From Jeotgalibacillus haloalkalitolerans (GTDB taxonomy: Bacteria > Bacillota > Bacilli > Bacillales > Jeotgalibacillaceae), in NCBI RefSeq assembly GCF_034427455.1, contig NZ_JAXQNN010000001.1, positions 434,001 to 498,000 of the forward strand: a stretch of DNA of 64,000 bases, in the 5' to 3' direction. The position numbers and the translations under genes are program-made. The notes below the pieces were generated by a model. That model saw nothing but the letters and a program-made list of their open reading frames with translations. It did not search any database and was not told the DNA's origin. The first letter of the stretch is position 1. Each line of letters opens with the position of its first letter. Of the stretch, positions 42,939-50,855 are shown in pieces.

Positions 42939-44681
42939 TTAAATGGCTTTAGTTTTTGGTTGCCCCAATGAGGCGGCAGGGAATGTCACTGTAATCGTTG
43001 TACCCCAGTTGATTTTACTGTTTACTTTAATGTCACCGTCGTGATCCTTAATCAGTTTGAAGCAGACGGCCATGCCGATACCGGTTCCTTTTTCTTTTGT
43101 GGTATAGTATGGCTCGCCGATTCTTGATAGGCGGGATTTGGCGATGCCTTTTCCGTTGTCGATGATGCGGATTCGGATCTGTCCGTCCGGGCTGTCGACT
43201 TTGATTTTGATTTTACTTTCAGGCACAGTTGCTTCCAGACTGTTTTTCAGAAAGTTGATCATAATCTGTTTAAAGTGTGATTTTTGAATATGAATTAATC
43301 CGTTTGATGTTAACAGGTTTTGAATCGAGATAAATTTGTTTTCACGGATTGCTACGGATTGATAGAGAAAGTGTATATTCTCAAGTTCCTCCGCTACATT
43401 AATAATTTCTTTGTGACCGTTCTCCGGGCTTTCTGTGCCTGGCCGTGCAAGCAGCAGAAGCTCTTTTAATACTTCGACGATCCGGTCAATTTCTTCTAAA
43501 ATAATATTTTCGAGTTTTGGATCATCTGTTTTTTCTTTTGCCAGCTGTATGAGTCCTCTTACCGTTGTGAGCGGGTTTCGGATTTCATGGGCAATACTGG
43601 CTGCCAGTTCGCCGACGACTTTGGATTTTTCAGAGTCAAGCAGCAGCTTTTCGTTGTTCTTTTGTTCAGTAAAGTCGACGCCGATAAAAAGGGTATATAC
43701 TTCACGGCTGTCGAGCTCAAGCGCTTCAAAGCTCCATTTTATATAGCGTATCTCACCAGAGCGGGTCAGCATTCTGTCCTGTTTGGGATTCAGCTCGCGT
43801 ATGGCCATCAGTGCTGAGAGATCCTGATGTGTCAGCTGTTCTTTTGAGACTGAGAGCAGTCTGCAGATTGAATCATTCAGCCGGATGATCCGGTTATTCT
43901 GGTCAATGACCGCCAGATAGTTTGGATTGATATCCATAATCTTTTCAAGCAGTGTGCGCTGGCGGGCAAGATGATCGTTTGCCTGAATCAGCATGCCGGA
44001 CTGCATCCGCACGTAGCTCAGAAACAGTAAAATCGCAATAATGATCGAGTTGAAGCTTGAAAAATATAATGGGAGCGGACTGAATGCGCTCAGCACCCCA
44101 TTTAAAAAGATAAAGATTGCACCAATACTGATATGCAGATAAAAGATTTTGAGCGTCCGGGTTCGAATCCCACTGGCTGCTATAGCAAAAAGAATTGTAT
44201 TGGTAATGACTAGCAGCGTATTGATCATAAATGTGACATTCAGTGCTCCGTACAGCGGCATCAGGTGTTCAGGGGAATACATCCCGTCCTGTACAAATTC
44301 GTAGCCGTCAATACCGGCATTTGTGAAGTTAATCAAATAGACAATGGTGCTGATGACCATTAATATGACAAACCATTTCATCTTAAAGACTTTCCTGAAG
44401 GCTGCGAGTTCAGGACTCTGTTTGACCATAATGACGCCAAGGATGTACATGACCGGCATCAGAAAAATCGGTCCGGATCTGAAGAACCTGAATAACCAGT
44501 CGATGACGTTTAATGAAAAGACGTCCTGGCTGTATAAAACGGCAATTCCCATCTGCCAGAGCGAGATTAGGAAAAGAAAGATTGAAAATGATTTTGTATT
44601 GACTGATCTTGAGTAAAAAAGTAAAGAAACTGCTAAAAATAACGGTATGCTGGCTAATGCCATTAATAAAAAGAACGCCAT
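42939..44681 (-). CDS. Membrane sensor histidine kinase (7TM-PAS-HisKA-HATPase)
   Basis: A 580-residue kinase: about seven N-terminal hydrophobic segments (residues ~1-230), a PAS domain (NPNYLAVIDQNNRIIRLND), HisKA with phospho-acceptor HEIRNPLTTVRG, and a HATPase domain (NFLKNSLEA, DNGKGI, GTGIGMAVC). ATG 44681 is supported by AAAGGAAG. No response regulator is adjacent. The HEIRNPLT-type box and lack of partner resemble sporulation phosphorelay kinases (KinB/KinD type), so input to Spo0F is possible. Confidence 0.85.
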   Translation of the reverse strand: MAFFLLMALASIPLFLAVSLLFYSRSVNTKSFSIFLFLISLWQMGIAVLYSQDVFSLNVIDWLFRFFRSGPIFLMPVMYILGVIMVKQSPELAAFRKVFKMKWFVILMVISTIVYLINFTNAGIDGYEFVQDGMYSPEHLMPLYGALNVTFMINTLLVITNTILFAIAASGIRTRTLKIFYLHISIGAIFIFLNGVLSAFSPLPLYFSSFNSIIIAILLFLSYVRMQSGMLIQANDHLARQRTLLEKIMDINPNYLAVIDQNNRIIRLNDSICRLLSVSKEQLTHQDLSALMAIRELNPKQDRMLTRSGEIRYIKWSFEALELDSREVYTLFIGVDFTEQKNNEKLLLDSEKSKVVGELAASIAHEIRNPLTTVRGLIQLAKEKTDDPKLENIILEEIDRIVEVLKELLLLARPGTESPENGHKEIINVAEELENIHFLYQSVAIRENKFISIQNLLTSNGLIHIQKSHFKQIMINFLKNSLEATVPESKIKIKVDSPDGQIRIRIIDNGKGIAKSRLSRIGEPYYTTKEKGTGIGMAVCFKLIKDHDGDIKVNSKINWGTTITVTFPAASLGQPKTKAI

Positions 44682-44816
44682 GGAAGGGTCTTCCTTTCCC
44701 TTATTCAATGCGTGGAAGATTAGATAGCTCCACACCTTTAATGTCTAATTTTAGCAAATTGTTACGCGTTTGCACACAGCGAATGTCCTTTGCTTTTATA
44801 AATCTTTTGTGAAAAC

Positions 44817-44843
44817 AAAAAAGAGAGCCAATTTCGGGCCCTC
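44817..44843 (-). terminator. Terminator of the 40-codon gene
   Basis: On the minus strand GAGGGCC pairs with GGCTCTC (one G-U), followed by TTTTTT. Confidence 0.8.
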
Positions 44844-44851
44844 AACACAGC

Positions 44852-44974
44852 TTAATTACTTTTTGCAGTTTTTGTGTGAGCAGGTTTATCAGGATCACGC
44901 TGCGGCTCGATATCCTCACCGCGTTCTCTTTTCAAACGCTGTTCAACTGAATCATTCTTCGTCTCTTCATTCAT
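44852..44974 (-). CDS. Small hydrophilic protein, 40 aa
   Basis: A complete small gene: ATG at 44974 with ACAGGAGG upstream, 40 codons, TAA, then an intrinsic terminator. The peptide is highly charged (SVEQRLKRERGEDIEPQR, ending HTKTAKSN) and probably disordered. No family recognised. The combination of ribosome-binding site and terminator makes it credible despite its size. Confidence 0.7.
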   Translation of the reverse strand: MNEETKNDSVEQRLKRERGEDIEPQRDPDKPAHTKTAKSN

Positions 44975-45104
44975 CGCTTTCTACCTCCTGTCACAATTAT
45001 TTTTCCATTTATTCAAAAAAATATTCAAAATCAGGTTATAAAGAGGTTTATTTAGGGAAATAAATAGATGCGTTAATGATCGTTGACATTGTTTAGTCGA
45101 GAGG

Positions 45105-45284
45105 ATGAGTCGTATTTCCAGAAGGTTGAAGTGCAGTAAATGTAACAAATGGATGGAGCTTTACGAAGATATTTACCTGAAAGCAGAGCGTCCATCGAAG
45201 CAGAATGATCAAAAAGGGCTGTACGAACCTTCTTGCAGAGATTGTACAATTGCGATGAGAAGTAAAGGTTTGGAGAAAAGATAA
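45105..45284 (+). CDS. Small zinc-ribbon-like protein, 59 aa
   Basis: ATG 45105 opens 59 codons with two CxxC pairs (LKCSKCNKW near residue 10 and PSCRDCT near residue 45) separated by about 32 residues, as in small zinc ribbons, and a basic tail. GAGAGG abuts the ATG, so the start is not ideal. A perfect 11-bp terminator begins at the stop codon, supporting a transcribed gene. Function unknown. Confidence 0.6.
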   Translation: MSRISRRLKCSKCNKWMELYEDIYLKAERPSKQNDQKGLYEPSCRDCTIAMRSKGLEKR

Positions 45285-45310
45285 AAGCAGGCATCAGGTG
45301 CCTGCTTTTT
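45283..45310. terminator. Bidirectional terminator
   Basis: AAAAGCAGGCA (45283-45293), loop TCAGG, TGCCTGCTTTT (45299-45309). Confidence 0.9.
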
Positions 45311-45317
45311 GTATACG

Positions 45318-45752
45318 CTATAATTCTTTTTTAAATACGTAGCTGACTTTGTCATAGCCCATTTTAGATTCATAAAACCGGTGTGCATCGGTACGCTGAA
45401 GTCCTGAAGATAAGGCAACGCGCTCATAGCCTGCTTCTGCTGCCCAGCTATGTACGAAATTCAACAGCTTTTCACCATAGCCATATGATCGTTTCGTCTG
45501 ATCTGTGACAAGATCACACACCCACACAAACCGTCCATAGTATAAGGTAATCATGGGCTTAAATCCTGCCACAGCCACGATTTCACTACCCTCATAAAGC
45601 GCGAAAAGTCTGTAGCTGTCTTTTTCCCGTGCTTCTTCAATCAGCGACAGATAGGCAGCCTCATCCAAATGCGTACGCAGCTGCTTCATTACTGGAAAAG
45701 CAGTCATCAATTCTTCAATTGTTGTACATTCTTTAATATGCTCCGGGTTCAT
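45318..45752 (-). CDS. GNAT-family N-acetyltransferase
   Basis: A 144-residue acetyltransferase with the acetyl-CoA-binding region KRSYGYGEKLLNFVHSWA (about residues 87-104) and a C-terminal FYESKMGYDKVSY strand-turn typical of GNAT enzymes. GGGAGG lies upstream. Substrate unknown. It is followed upstream by a membrane protein and an esterase gene on the same strand. Confidence 0.82.
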   Translation of the reverse strand: MNPEHIKECTTIEELMTAFPVMKQLRTHLDEAAYLSLIEEAREKDSYRLFALYEGSEIVAVAGFKPMITLYYGRFVWVCDLVTDQTKRSYGYGEKLLNFVHSWAAEAGYERVALSSGLQRTDAHRFYESKMGYDKVSYVFKKEL

Positions 45753-45764
45753 TCGAGCCTCCCT

Positions 45765-46046
45765 CTAAACTGTATCAGCAGTCAACAGCATCACAAATGA
45801 TGCGAGTGAAACCATGTTGATGATTGAAAAAACCAATCCAAGCATCATATAAATGTTTATACGGGCAGAGACAAACAGCTGGAAAAATCCCATAAGCAGT
45901 GACCCGGCGAAAAGGACTGCTGCTGTGATTGCAAGCGGTGTGGAAAACGAAGCTGGTGCCAGACCGATGATCACAACAATTCCGGTAATCACTGCTGTCA
46001 GCATCAGAAATAAGATGCTTTTTAATTCAGGGCGTAAAAAAGACAT
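45765..46046 (-). CDS. Small membrane protein, 93 aa
   Basis: Three hydrophobic segments (ILFLMLTAVITGIVVIIGL, LAITAAVLFAGSLLMGFF, MMLGLVFSIINMVSLASF). AAGGAGG precedes the ATG. It lies between an esterase and a GNAT gene with short gaps. No family recognised. Confidence 0.65.
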   Translation of the reverse strand: MSFLRPELKSILFLMLTAVITGIVVIIGLAPASFSTPLAITAAVLFAGSLLMGFFQLFVSARINIYMMLGLVFSIINMVSLASFVMLLTADTV

Positions 46047-46062
46047 CGTAATGACCTCCTTT

Positions 46063-46890
46063 TTAAGACTTCATCAACCATTGAAAAGCGTCGGGAAATT
46101 CCTTTCTCCACGTAGATTCATGATGCCTTCCGTCCTTCACAATGTCAAACCGGAGCCTTTCTTCCGGGAATCCACTGTCTATAAATGCCTCAGATATATT
46201 TTTCGCATCCTCTAATAAAAGCTTTGAACCGCGCCTGCTTTTGTCTTCTGTGTCACCAATATTAATGAATACTTTTTGTAAAGAGGCGTGATCCCCGTTC
46301 TTAATCAGTTTTTTTAACGTATGGTTGTCCTGCCAGACCATCAGGGAAAAGGCCATGACTTTTCCGAATGTATGAGGATATATAAGGCCTGCGTACAGAG
46401 AAATATATGCACCAAATGAGCTTCCGCCGATCATTGTATCTCCGGGACCGGGAAGTGTTCTGAATTCCTGATCAATCCATGGCTTCAGCGTTTCAGTTAG
46501 AAAAGCGAGATACTGCTCACCTTTTCCGCCAAACTGGTGTTGATCATTTACATAGACATTATATTCATTGCTGCGTTCATCTTCCCCGTGATCGACCGCT
46601 ACAACGATTACCTCGTATGATTCATTTTGCCTACTCAACGCTTCAAGTGATTCGTCCACGCCCCATTCTTCACCTGTGGAAGTTGCCTGGTCAAAGACAT
46701 TCTGCGCGTCATGCATATAAAGAACAGGGTATCGCTTTTCACTTTCATTATATCCTGGTGGTAGATAAACCCAGATGTTTTTAGTCGTATTCAGCTGAGG
46801 AACCTTCATATCCTTTACAATGCGGACATCCCCAGTAACTGTATGTGATTCTTGCTGATCAAATAGCTGCTGCCAATTTACTGCTTTCAT
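46063..46890 (-). CDS. Alpha/beta-hydrolase esterase (esterase D/enterochelin esterase-like)
   Basis: A 275-residue cytosolic hydrolase. The oxyanion region is IWVYLPPGYNESEKRYPVLYMHDAQN, the nucleophile elbow GGSSFGAYIS (about residue 148-157), and a late DGRHHEST supplies the catalytic His. This is the putative-esterase family (YieL/YbbA-like, with Fes). Natural substrate unknown; feruloyl-type or siderophore esters are family options. Confidence 0.85.
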   Translation of the reverse strand: MKAVNWQQLFDQQESHTVTGDVRIVKDMKVPQLNTTKNIWVYLPPGYNESEKRYPVLYMHDAQNVFDQATSTGEEWGVDESLEALSRQNESYEVIVVAVDHGEDERSNEYNVYVNDQHQFGGKGEQYLAFLTETLKPWIDQEFRTLPGPGDTMIGGSSFGAYISLYAGLIYPHTFGKVMAFSLMVWQDNHTLKKLIKNGDHASLQKVFINIGDTEDKSRRGSKLLLEDAKNISEAFIDSGFPEERLRFDIVKDGRHHESTWRKEFPDAFQWLMKS

Positions 46891-47027
46891 ATTGATCCCC
46901 TTTCAGTGTTCGTATCCAAGATCATAGCATATATTTCCTGCAGTTCGTGTGGTCAGCTGTCGAATTTTTTTCATAAGCTGAATCTTTTTTCCATTTAAAA
47001 CGTAAATCATGATAAGGAGCTGATCGT

Positions 47028-47288
47028 ATGACACAGACAAATACACAATCAATTGTTTCACTCACGCTCGGCATATTATCACTGATGGTCCCGTTTCTCG
47101 GAATTATCCTTGGAATAGCAGGTATTATCACTGCGAATATCTCCATGAAGCAGATTGCCATCAGTGAGGAAAATGGAAAAGGATTTGCTATCTCAGGCCT
47201 GATCTGCAGCATCGTTGGACTAATTATCCAGCTGTTCACCATTCTGGCATGGATCTTTTTCTTCGGTCTTGCATTTTTGACAGGGTGA
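47028..47288 (+). CDS. DUF4190-type small membrane protein
   Basis: An 86-residue protein with two long hydrophobic segments arranged like DUF4190 (SIVSLTLGILSLMVPFLGIIL, then GFAISGLICSIVGLI). AAGGAGCTG precedes the ATG. Function unknown. The next gene starts 13 nt later. Confidence 0.75.
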   Translation: MTQTNTQSIVSLTLGILSLMVPFLGIILGIAGIITANISMKQIAISEENGKGFAISGLICSIVGLIIQLFTILAWIFFFGLAFLTG

Positions 47289-47301
47289 TGGGGGTGAAGG
47301 T

Positions 47302-47505
47302 GTGAAGAAATCAGGAAAATTTAAAAAGGGTGTCAGGTACTGGTGGGTGTTTGGTGTGACACTTTTTGCGGTTATGACATTACTTGATCTGATCACCGGG
47401 CAGGAAATCGTCTGGTCTGAGCACATCCTCATTCCGCTCCTGACTGTGATGCTTGCGTCGTTTTTCGATTGGGCGTGGGATAGTAAGGAGTATGGGAAGA
47501 AATAA
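47302..47505 (+). CDS. Small membrane protein, 67 aa
   Basis: Two hydrophobic segments (WWVFGVTLFAVMTLLDL and ILIPLLTVMLASFF) between basic ends. GTG start after GGGGGTGAA. No family recognised. Confidence 0.6.
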   Translation: MKKSGKFKKGVRYWWVFGVTLFAVMTLLDLITGQEIVWSEHILIPLLTVMLASFFDWAWDSKEYGKK

Positions 47506-47513
47506 GCATTGTA

Positions 47514-47558
47514 TACATGTAAAAAAACCGGAACATAATTCCGGTTTTTTTACATGTA
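47514..47558 (+). terminator. Very strong terminator
   Basis: TACATGTAAAAAAACCGG (47514-47531) is perfectly inverted at 47541-47558, extended by two pairs around a CATAA loop: a 20-bp stem containing T7. Confidence 0.95.
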
Positions 47559-47561
47559 TGC

Positions 47562-47587
47562 GAAACCATTTTTAATGATACGTCGTC
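47562..47587 (+). promoter_or_regulatory. Candidate ECF sigma autoregulatory promoter
   Basis: GAAAC at 47562-47566 and CGTC at 47584-47587, 17 bp apart. This resembles the (T)GAAAC-N16/17-CGTC pattern of Bacillus ECF promoters and lies just upstream of the ECF gene. Confidence 0.5.
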
Positions 47588-47622
47588 GAACTTCTGAAGC
47601 CGGCTTCAAACGGGAGGGACCA

Positions 47623-48147
47623 ATGAATTCAAAGGGGAGAGATCAGCTGCTTTCTGAGCTAATGAAAGCGCACGGTGATGAGCTGGTGCGGCTTGCTTTT
47701 ACATATGTAAAGAGTGAGGAAACGGCAAAAGATATGGTACAGAACACATTTATGAAATGCTATCAGCACTTGGACTCGTTCAGGGGTGAGTCAGCTTACC
47801 GCACCTGGTTATTTCGTATTACGATTAACGAGTGCAAGGACTATTTGAAAAGCTGGCACTATAAAAAGACGGTTGCAGCTGAAAAAGTAAAAGAGATCAG
47901 CACTTTTGCATCTGCAGAAAAAGCGGCGATCCGTCACGAACAGCAACGCGAAGTGAATATAGCTTTACTTGCGTTACCGACAGGATACAGAGAAGTACTC
48001 GATTTGTATTACTTCCGTGACTTTAAAATTGAAGAGATTGCAGAACTGATCGGTGAAAAGCAGAATACAGTAAAGACCAGACTCAAACGCGGCAGGGAAA
48101 AGCTTAAGGTTATGCTTGAGGAGGCTGAGCGAATTGAGAGAGCGTAA
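47623..48147 (+). CDS. ECF-type RNA polymerase sigma factor
   Basis: A 174-residue sigma-70 family protein with region 2 (DELVRLAFTYVKSEETAKDMVQNTF, written in parts; DSFRGESAYRTWLFRI) and region 4 (LPTGYREVLDLYYF, KIEEIAELIGEKQNTVKTRLKRGR). ATG 47623 follows CGGGAGGG. It overlaps the next gene by 14 nt, the usual sigma/anti-sigma arrangement. A GAAAC/CGTC promoter upstream suggests autoregulation. Closest in type to SigV/SigX/SigW-like Bacillus factors; exact class unknown. Confidence 0.9.
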   Translation: MNSKGRDQLLSELMKAHGDELVRLAFTYVKSEETAKDMVQNTFMKCYQHLDSFRGESAYRTWLFRITINECKDYLKSWHYKKTVAAEKVKEISTFASAEKAAIRHEQQREVNIALLALPTGYREVLDLYYFRDFKIEEIAELIGEKQNTVKTRLKRGREKLKVMLEEAERIERA

Positions 48148-49837
48148 ATGGATTGGGAAAGATCATCAATTAAGGTTTACAGAGAGGGATCAGAGTAAGG
48201 TTTTTGAGAAGATTCATAGTGATGGCGCATATAAAAAGAAAAATCGTAATCTAACCAGGGTATTTCCTGCAGTTGCAGCTATTCTTTTTCTGATGATAGG
48301 GGGTATATTGGTTATTCCGATGATGACAGATCAGGAAAAGATGCCTGCTAATGTTCCTGATGATGCAGTGCCGCTTCCAGCTGATCAAGAAGACAGTATT
48401 GAGGATACGCTGACGCTTCTCACTCTTGTAGGCAGTGATGAGGCAGAGAGAAGAATTGAGTACGGGGTTGTCACCATTTATAACCCGGCTTCACGAAGTA
48501 TGAAAATGACGACAATTCCAAGGGACACACTGATGACAATCTTTATTAATAATGAGGGAGAAACAACAGAGGACAAGTTCACTCATTCAGCTGCTTATAA
48601 CGGAATTGAAGGAGCCGCTGAATCTGTGGAATCACTAGTACGAATCGAAGTCGATGAAACTGTCTGGCTCGATGAATTAACCGTCAATAAACTTCTTGCC
48701 GGAGCGGGGTTAGATGGAGAAATGCCCACGTATTACCCTAATGATGAACAGACACCGATCGTCAGGGAGGAAAAACGTCTTGAAGTGTTGAAGGCATATT
48801 TCGCACATGCAGGCAGTGATATGAGCTTACCAGATATTCAAGAGGAATTTGATGTGTCACCTGATGCTGCAAAAATTATAAAGGCCAATGAAAAGATTAT
48901 GACAGTCAATCTGATGGAGGAAGCACAAACAGACCAGATTGATGGTATCTATTATGAAGTCATAAATGATGAGTCTATGACACAATTCAGAAAGTCATTG
49001 AAAAGACATTTACTGAGTGATGAGGGGATTTTTACTTTTACAAACTTTGATATTGAAGACCCAATTGAAGATCAACGTACTTATTTTTTGATGGTTTCTG
49101 CAGAATGGACCGGGCATCAGCCTGCATTTATCGAATCAGTTGAGATTACAGACCGTGAAGGAAATCCTTTGAATGAAGAGGGTCTGACCTGGTCTATGTA
49201 TGTCACTCCGGAAAACGATAAATTTGGGTTGTTTGAGGATTATCAGGGAGAACTGATTGGAATAGAAGGGTCTGAAATTGATGAATTAACAGAGGTTGCA
49301 CTGAAGTTTGAAACAGATCATCTTGTTTCAAACGATGATCGCAGGCTGAAAATCACTTACTCTTTTGAAGGTGAGTCCCGTGAGCAACTAGTTGAATGGG
49401 ATACGCTGAGCCGGTTGAATACGACAGTTGATGAAACTGATTCAAGCTTATCAGAAGAAACAACGATTGATATCGCAAAATCCCAGTGGAAGTATGAGTT
49501 AAAAGTGAATGGAACCGCCATACCTGAAAATGGAACAATGGCTGTTTCTAAATCTGAAGTTGATGTTTTACTGACGGAGCAGCGCCCTGTCTCAGATATG
49601 ATACCTGAAGACACGATGATGAAAGGTAAGATCAGTGAAGAGTTTTATGAACATATTGAAAGTATCTCATCAGAACCTGATGATGTGTCTGTTACAGACG
49701 GAACAACTGTTACCGGTTATCAACTATATTTTGATATGAACGAAAATGATAAAATTGAACTGAAGATTTCATCGGAACTGCAGGAAAGATTGGGGCTTGA
49801 GAGTAGTAGTGTGATTATTTTGAAGAACGAATCATAA
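48134..49837 (+). CDS. Anti-sigma-like membrane protein with LytR-CpsA-Psr-like domain
   Basis: A 567-residue protein starting at TTG 48134 (GAGGAGG upstream). Residues 1-45 are cytosolic and charged (LRFTERDQSKVFEKI, anti-sigma-like), one transmembrane helix follows (VFPAVAAILFLMIGGILVI), then an extracellular part. Residues ~75-190 resemble an LCP domain, with LTLLTLVGSDE, VVTIYNPASRSMKMTTIPRDT and NGIEGAAESVESLV; the IPRDT arginine is conserved. The remaining ~350 residues are beta-rich and unassigned. It is coupled to the ECF gene, so it probably senses a wall polymer or lipid-linked intermediate. Confidence 0.7.
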   Translation: MRERKWIGKDHQLRFTERDQSKVFEKIHSDGAYKKKNRNLTRVFPAVAAILFLMIGGILVIPMMTDQEKMPANVPDDAVPLPADQEDSIEDTLTLLTLVGSDEAERRIEYGVVTIYNPASRSMKMTTIPRDTLMTIFINNEGETTEDKFTHSAAYNGIEGAAESVESLVRIEVDETVWLDELTVNKLLAGAGLDGEMPTYYPNDEQTPIVREEKRLEVLKAYFAHAGSDMSLPDIQEEFDVSPDAAKIIKANEKIMTVNLMEEAQTDQIDGIYYEVINDESMTQFRKSLKRHLLSDEGIFTFTNFDIEDPIEDQRTYFLMVSAEWTGHQPAFIESVEITDREGNPLNEEGLTWSMYVTPENDKFGLFEDYQGELIGIEGSEIDELTEVALKFETDHLVSNDDRRLKITYSFEGESREQLVEWDTLSRLNTTVDETDSSLSEETTIDIAKSQWKYELKVNGTAIPENGTMAVSKSEVDVLLTEQRPVSDMIPEDTMMKGKISEEFYEHIESISSEPDDVSVTDGTTVTGYQLYFDMNENDKIELKISSELQERLGLESSSVIILKNES

Positions 49838-49891
49838 GTAACGGAGAGTAACAGGAGCAGGTCGTTTCCTGGAATGTCCTGAGCAAAATTT

Positions 49892-49925
49892 AAAGCTGCT
49901 CCTTAAATGGGGGCAGCAATTTTGT
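49892..49925 (+). terminator. Terminator of the ECF operon
   Basis: GCTGCTCC (49895-49902) pairs with GGGGCAGC (49910-49917, one G-U), then AATTTTG and TTTTT. Confidence 0.75.
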
Positions 49926-49954
49926 TTTTGGGAGATAGGTCTATTCTCACGATC

Positions 49955-50046
49955 TCCTGAACCACCCAGATTTTGTTCTGAACACCAGTAGTCATTTCTT
50001 GAACACCCATCATTATTTCAGGGACAAGACCGGTAATCTCCTGAAC
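49955..50046. repeat. Array of five 21-bp-phased TTCTGAAC-like repeats
   Basis: TCCTGAAC, TTCTGAAC, TTCTTGAAC, TTTCAGGGAC and TCCTGAAC end at 49962, 49983, 50004, 50025 and 50046, a spacing of exactly 21 bp each time. Several copies extend to GAACACCCA. On the other strand the unit reads GTTC..AGAA as in the array at 60203-60316. Confidence 0.8.
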
Positions 50047-50077
50047 CCCCAACCACCCCCAACCACCCCCAACCCAA
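50044..50077 (+). repeat. Tandem 10-bp repeat AACCACCCCC
   Basis: The C-rich sequence repeats ACCCCCAACC three times with a 10-bp period, continuing directly from the 21-bp array. It precedes the CBS-protein gene by about 55 bp. Confidence 0.8.
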
Positions 50078-50132
50078 TTAAGTGACCTCCACCCACAAAA
50101 CCTGTATCATAAATCAAAAAGGGGACAGAACT

Positions 50133-50855
50133 ATGGACTCTGCCAATTCCCGCGCTTTTTTGCGTGATTTTAATGAGATTGAGAGCTATCTGAAGACGAA
50201 GCACAATAAAGGTGATTATATGAGTTTTCAGGCGCTCCTTGATAAAGCTGCGCAGCGGAATGACCGGATTGTGAAGCGTTATATCAGTGACCTGAAGGAA
50301 ATCGCTGAGCTGCGAAATGCGATTGTACATACGTATACGAATGAGGTGCTGGCTGAGCCGACACCTTATGTGGTGAATTTGATTCAAGAGATCAGAAGCA
50401 AGCTTGTGGTACCACCTACCGTGGAGCGTTTTATTAAAGAAGTCGTCACGCTGCATGAGGATTCTTCCCTCAAACAGGTGCTTCACAACATGAATGAAAA
50501 GGCGTATTCACAATTTCCGCTCGTGGATAAACACAACCTGGTTACGTCACTTGTGACTGACAGCGGAATCGCAAACTGGCTGGCGGCTCATCTGGATCAG
50601 GATCACGTGTCGATTAAAAATGTACAGGTGAAGGACCTTCAGCCTTACGATAAAAAGAAGAAGAGCTACCGTTTTATTCGGCAGGATGCCAGCATGTATG
50701 AAGCACAGGACCGTTTTTCGCAGGCAGCTGAACGCGGGGAAAAGCTGGTAACGCTCATCATCACTGAAAATGGCGCGAGTAACAAACCGATCCTTGGTAT
50801 CATCACACCTTGGGACGTCATGGAAACCAAAGAGAAAGGAAACAGTACACCGTGA
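50133..50855 (+). CDS. CBS-domain protein with N-terminal helical region
   Basis: A 240-residue soluble protein. The first ~95 residues are helical (RDFNEIESYLKTKH, ELRNAIVHTYTNE, HEPN/DUF86-like in look) and residues ~100-235 form two CBS motifs (VTLHEDSSLKQVLHNMNE, QFPLVDKHNLV; ITENGASNKPILGIITPWDV). CBS pairs bind adenine nucleotides such as AMP, ATP or c-di-AMP. It starts at ATG 50133 with AGGGGAC upstream and overlaps the AlaX gene by 4 nt. Confidence 0.75.
   Translation: MDSANSRAFLRDFNEIESYLKTKHNKGDYMSFQALLDKAAQRNDRIVKRYISDLKEIAELRNAIVHTYTNEVLAEPTPYVVNLIQEIRSKLVVPPTVERFIKEVVTLHEDSSLKQVLHNMNEKAYSQFPLVDKHNLVTSLVTDSGIANWLAAHLDQDHVSIKNVQVKDLQPYDKKKKSYRFIRQDASMYEAQDRFSQAAERGEKLVTLIITENGASNKPILGIITPWDVMETKEKGNSTP

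Noticed and set aside
44770-45063. Plus-strand 97-codon frame
   Set aside because: It covers the minus-strand 40-codon gene and its terminator, has no ribosome-binding site and no protein-like pattern.
49955-50046. CRISPR-like array
   Set aside because: Repeats are only 8-10 bases with about 11-13 bases between them and are not identical; no cas genes are present.
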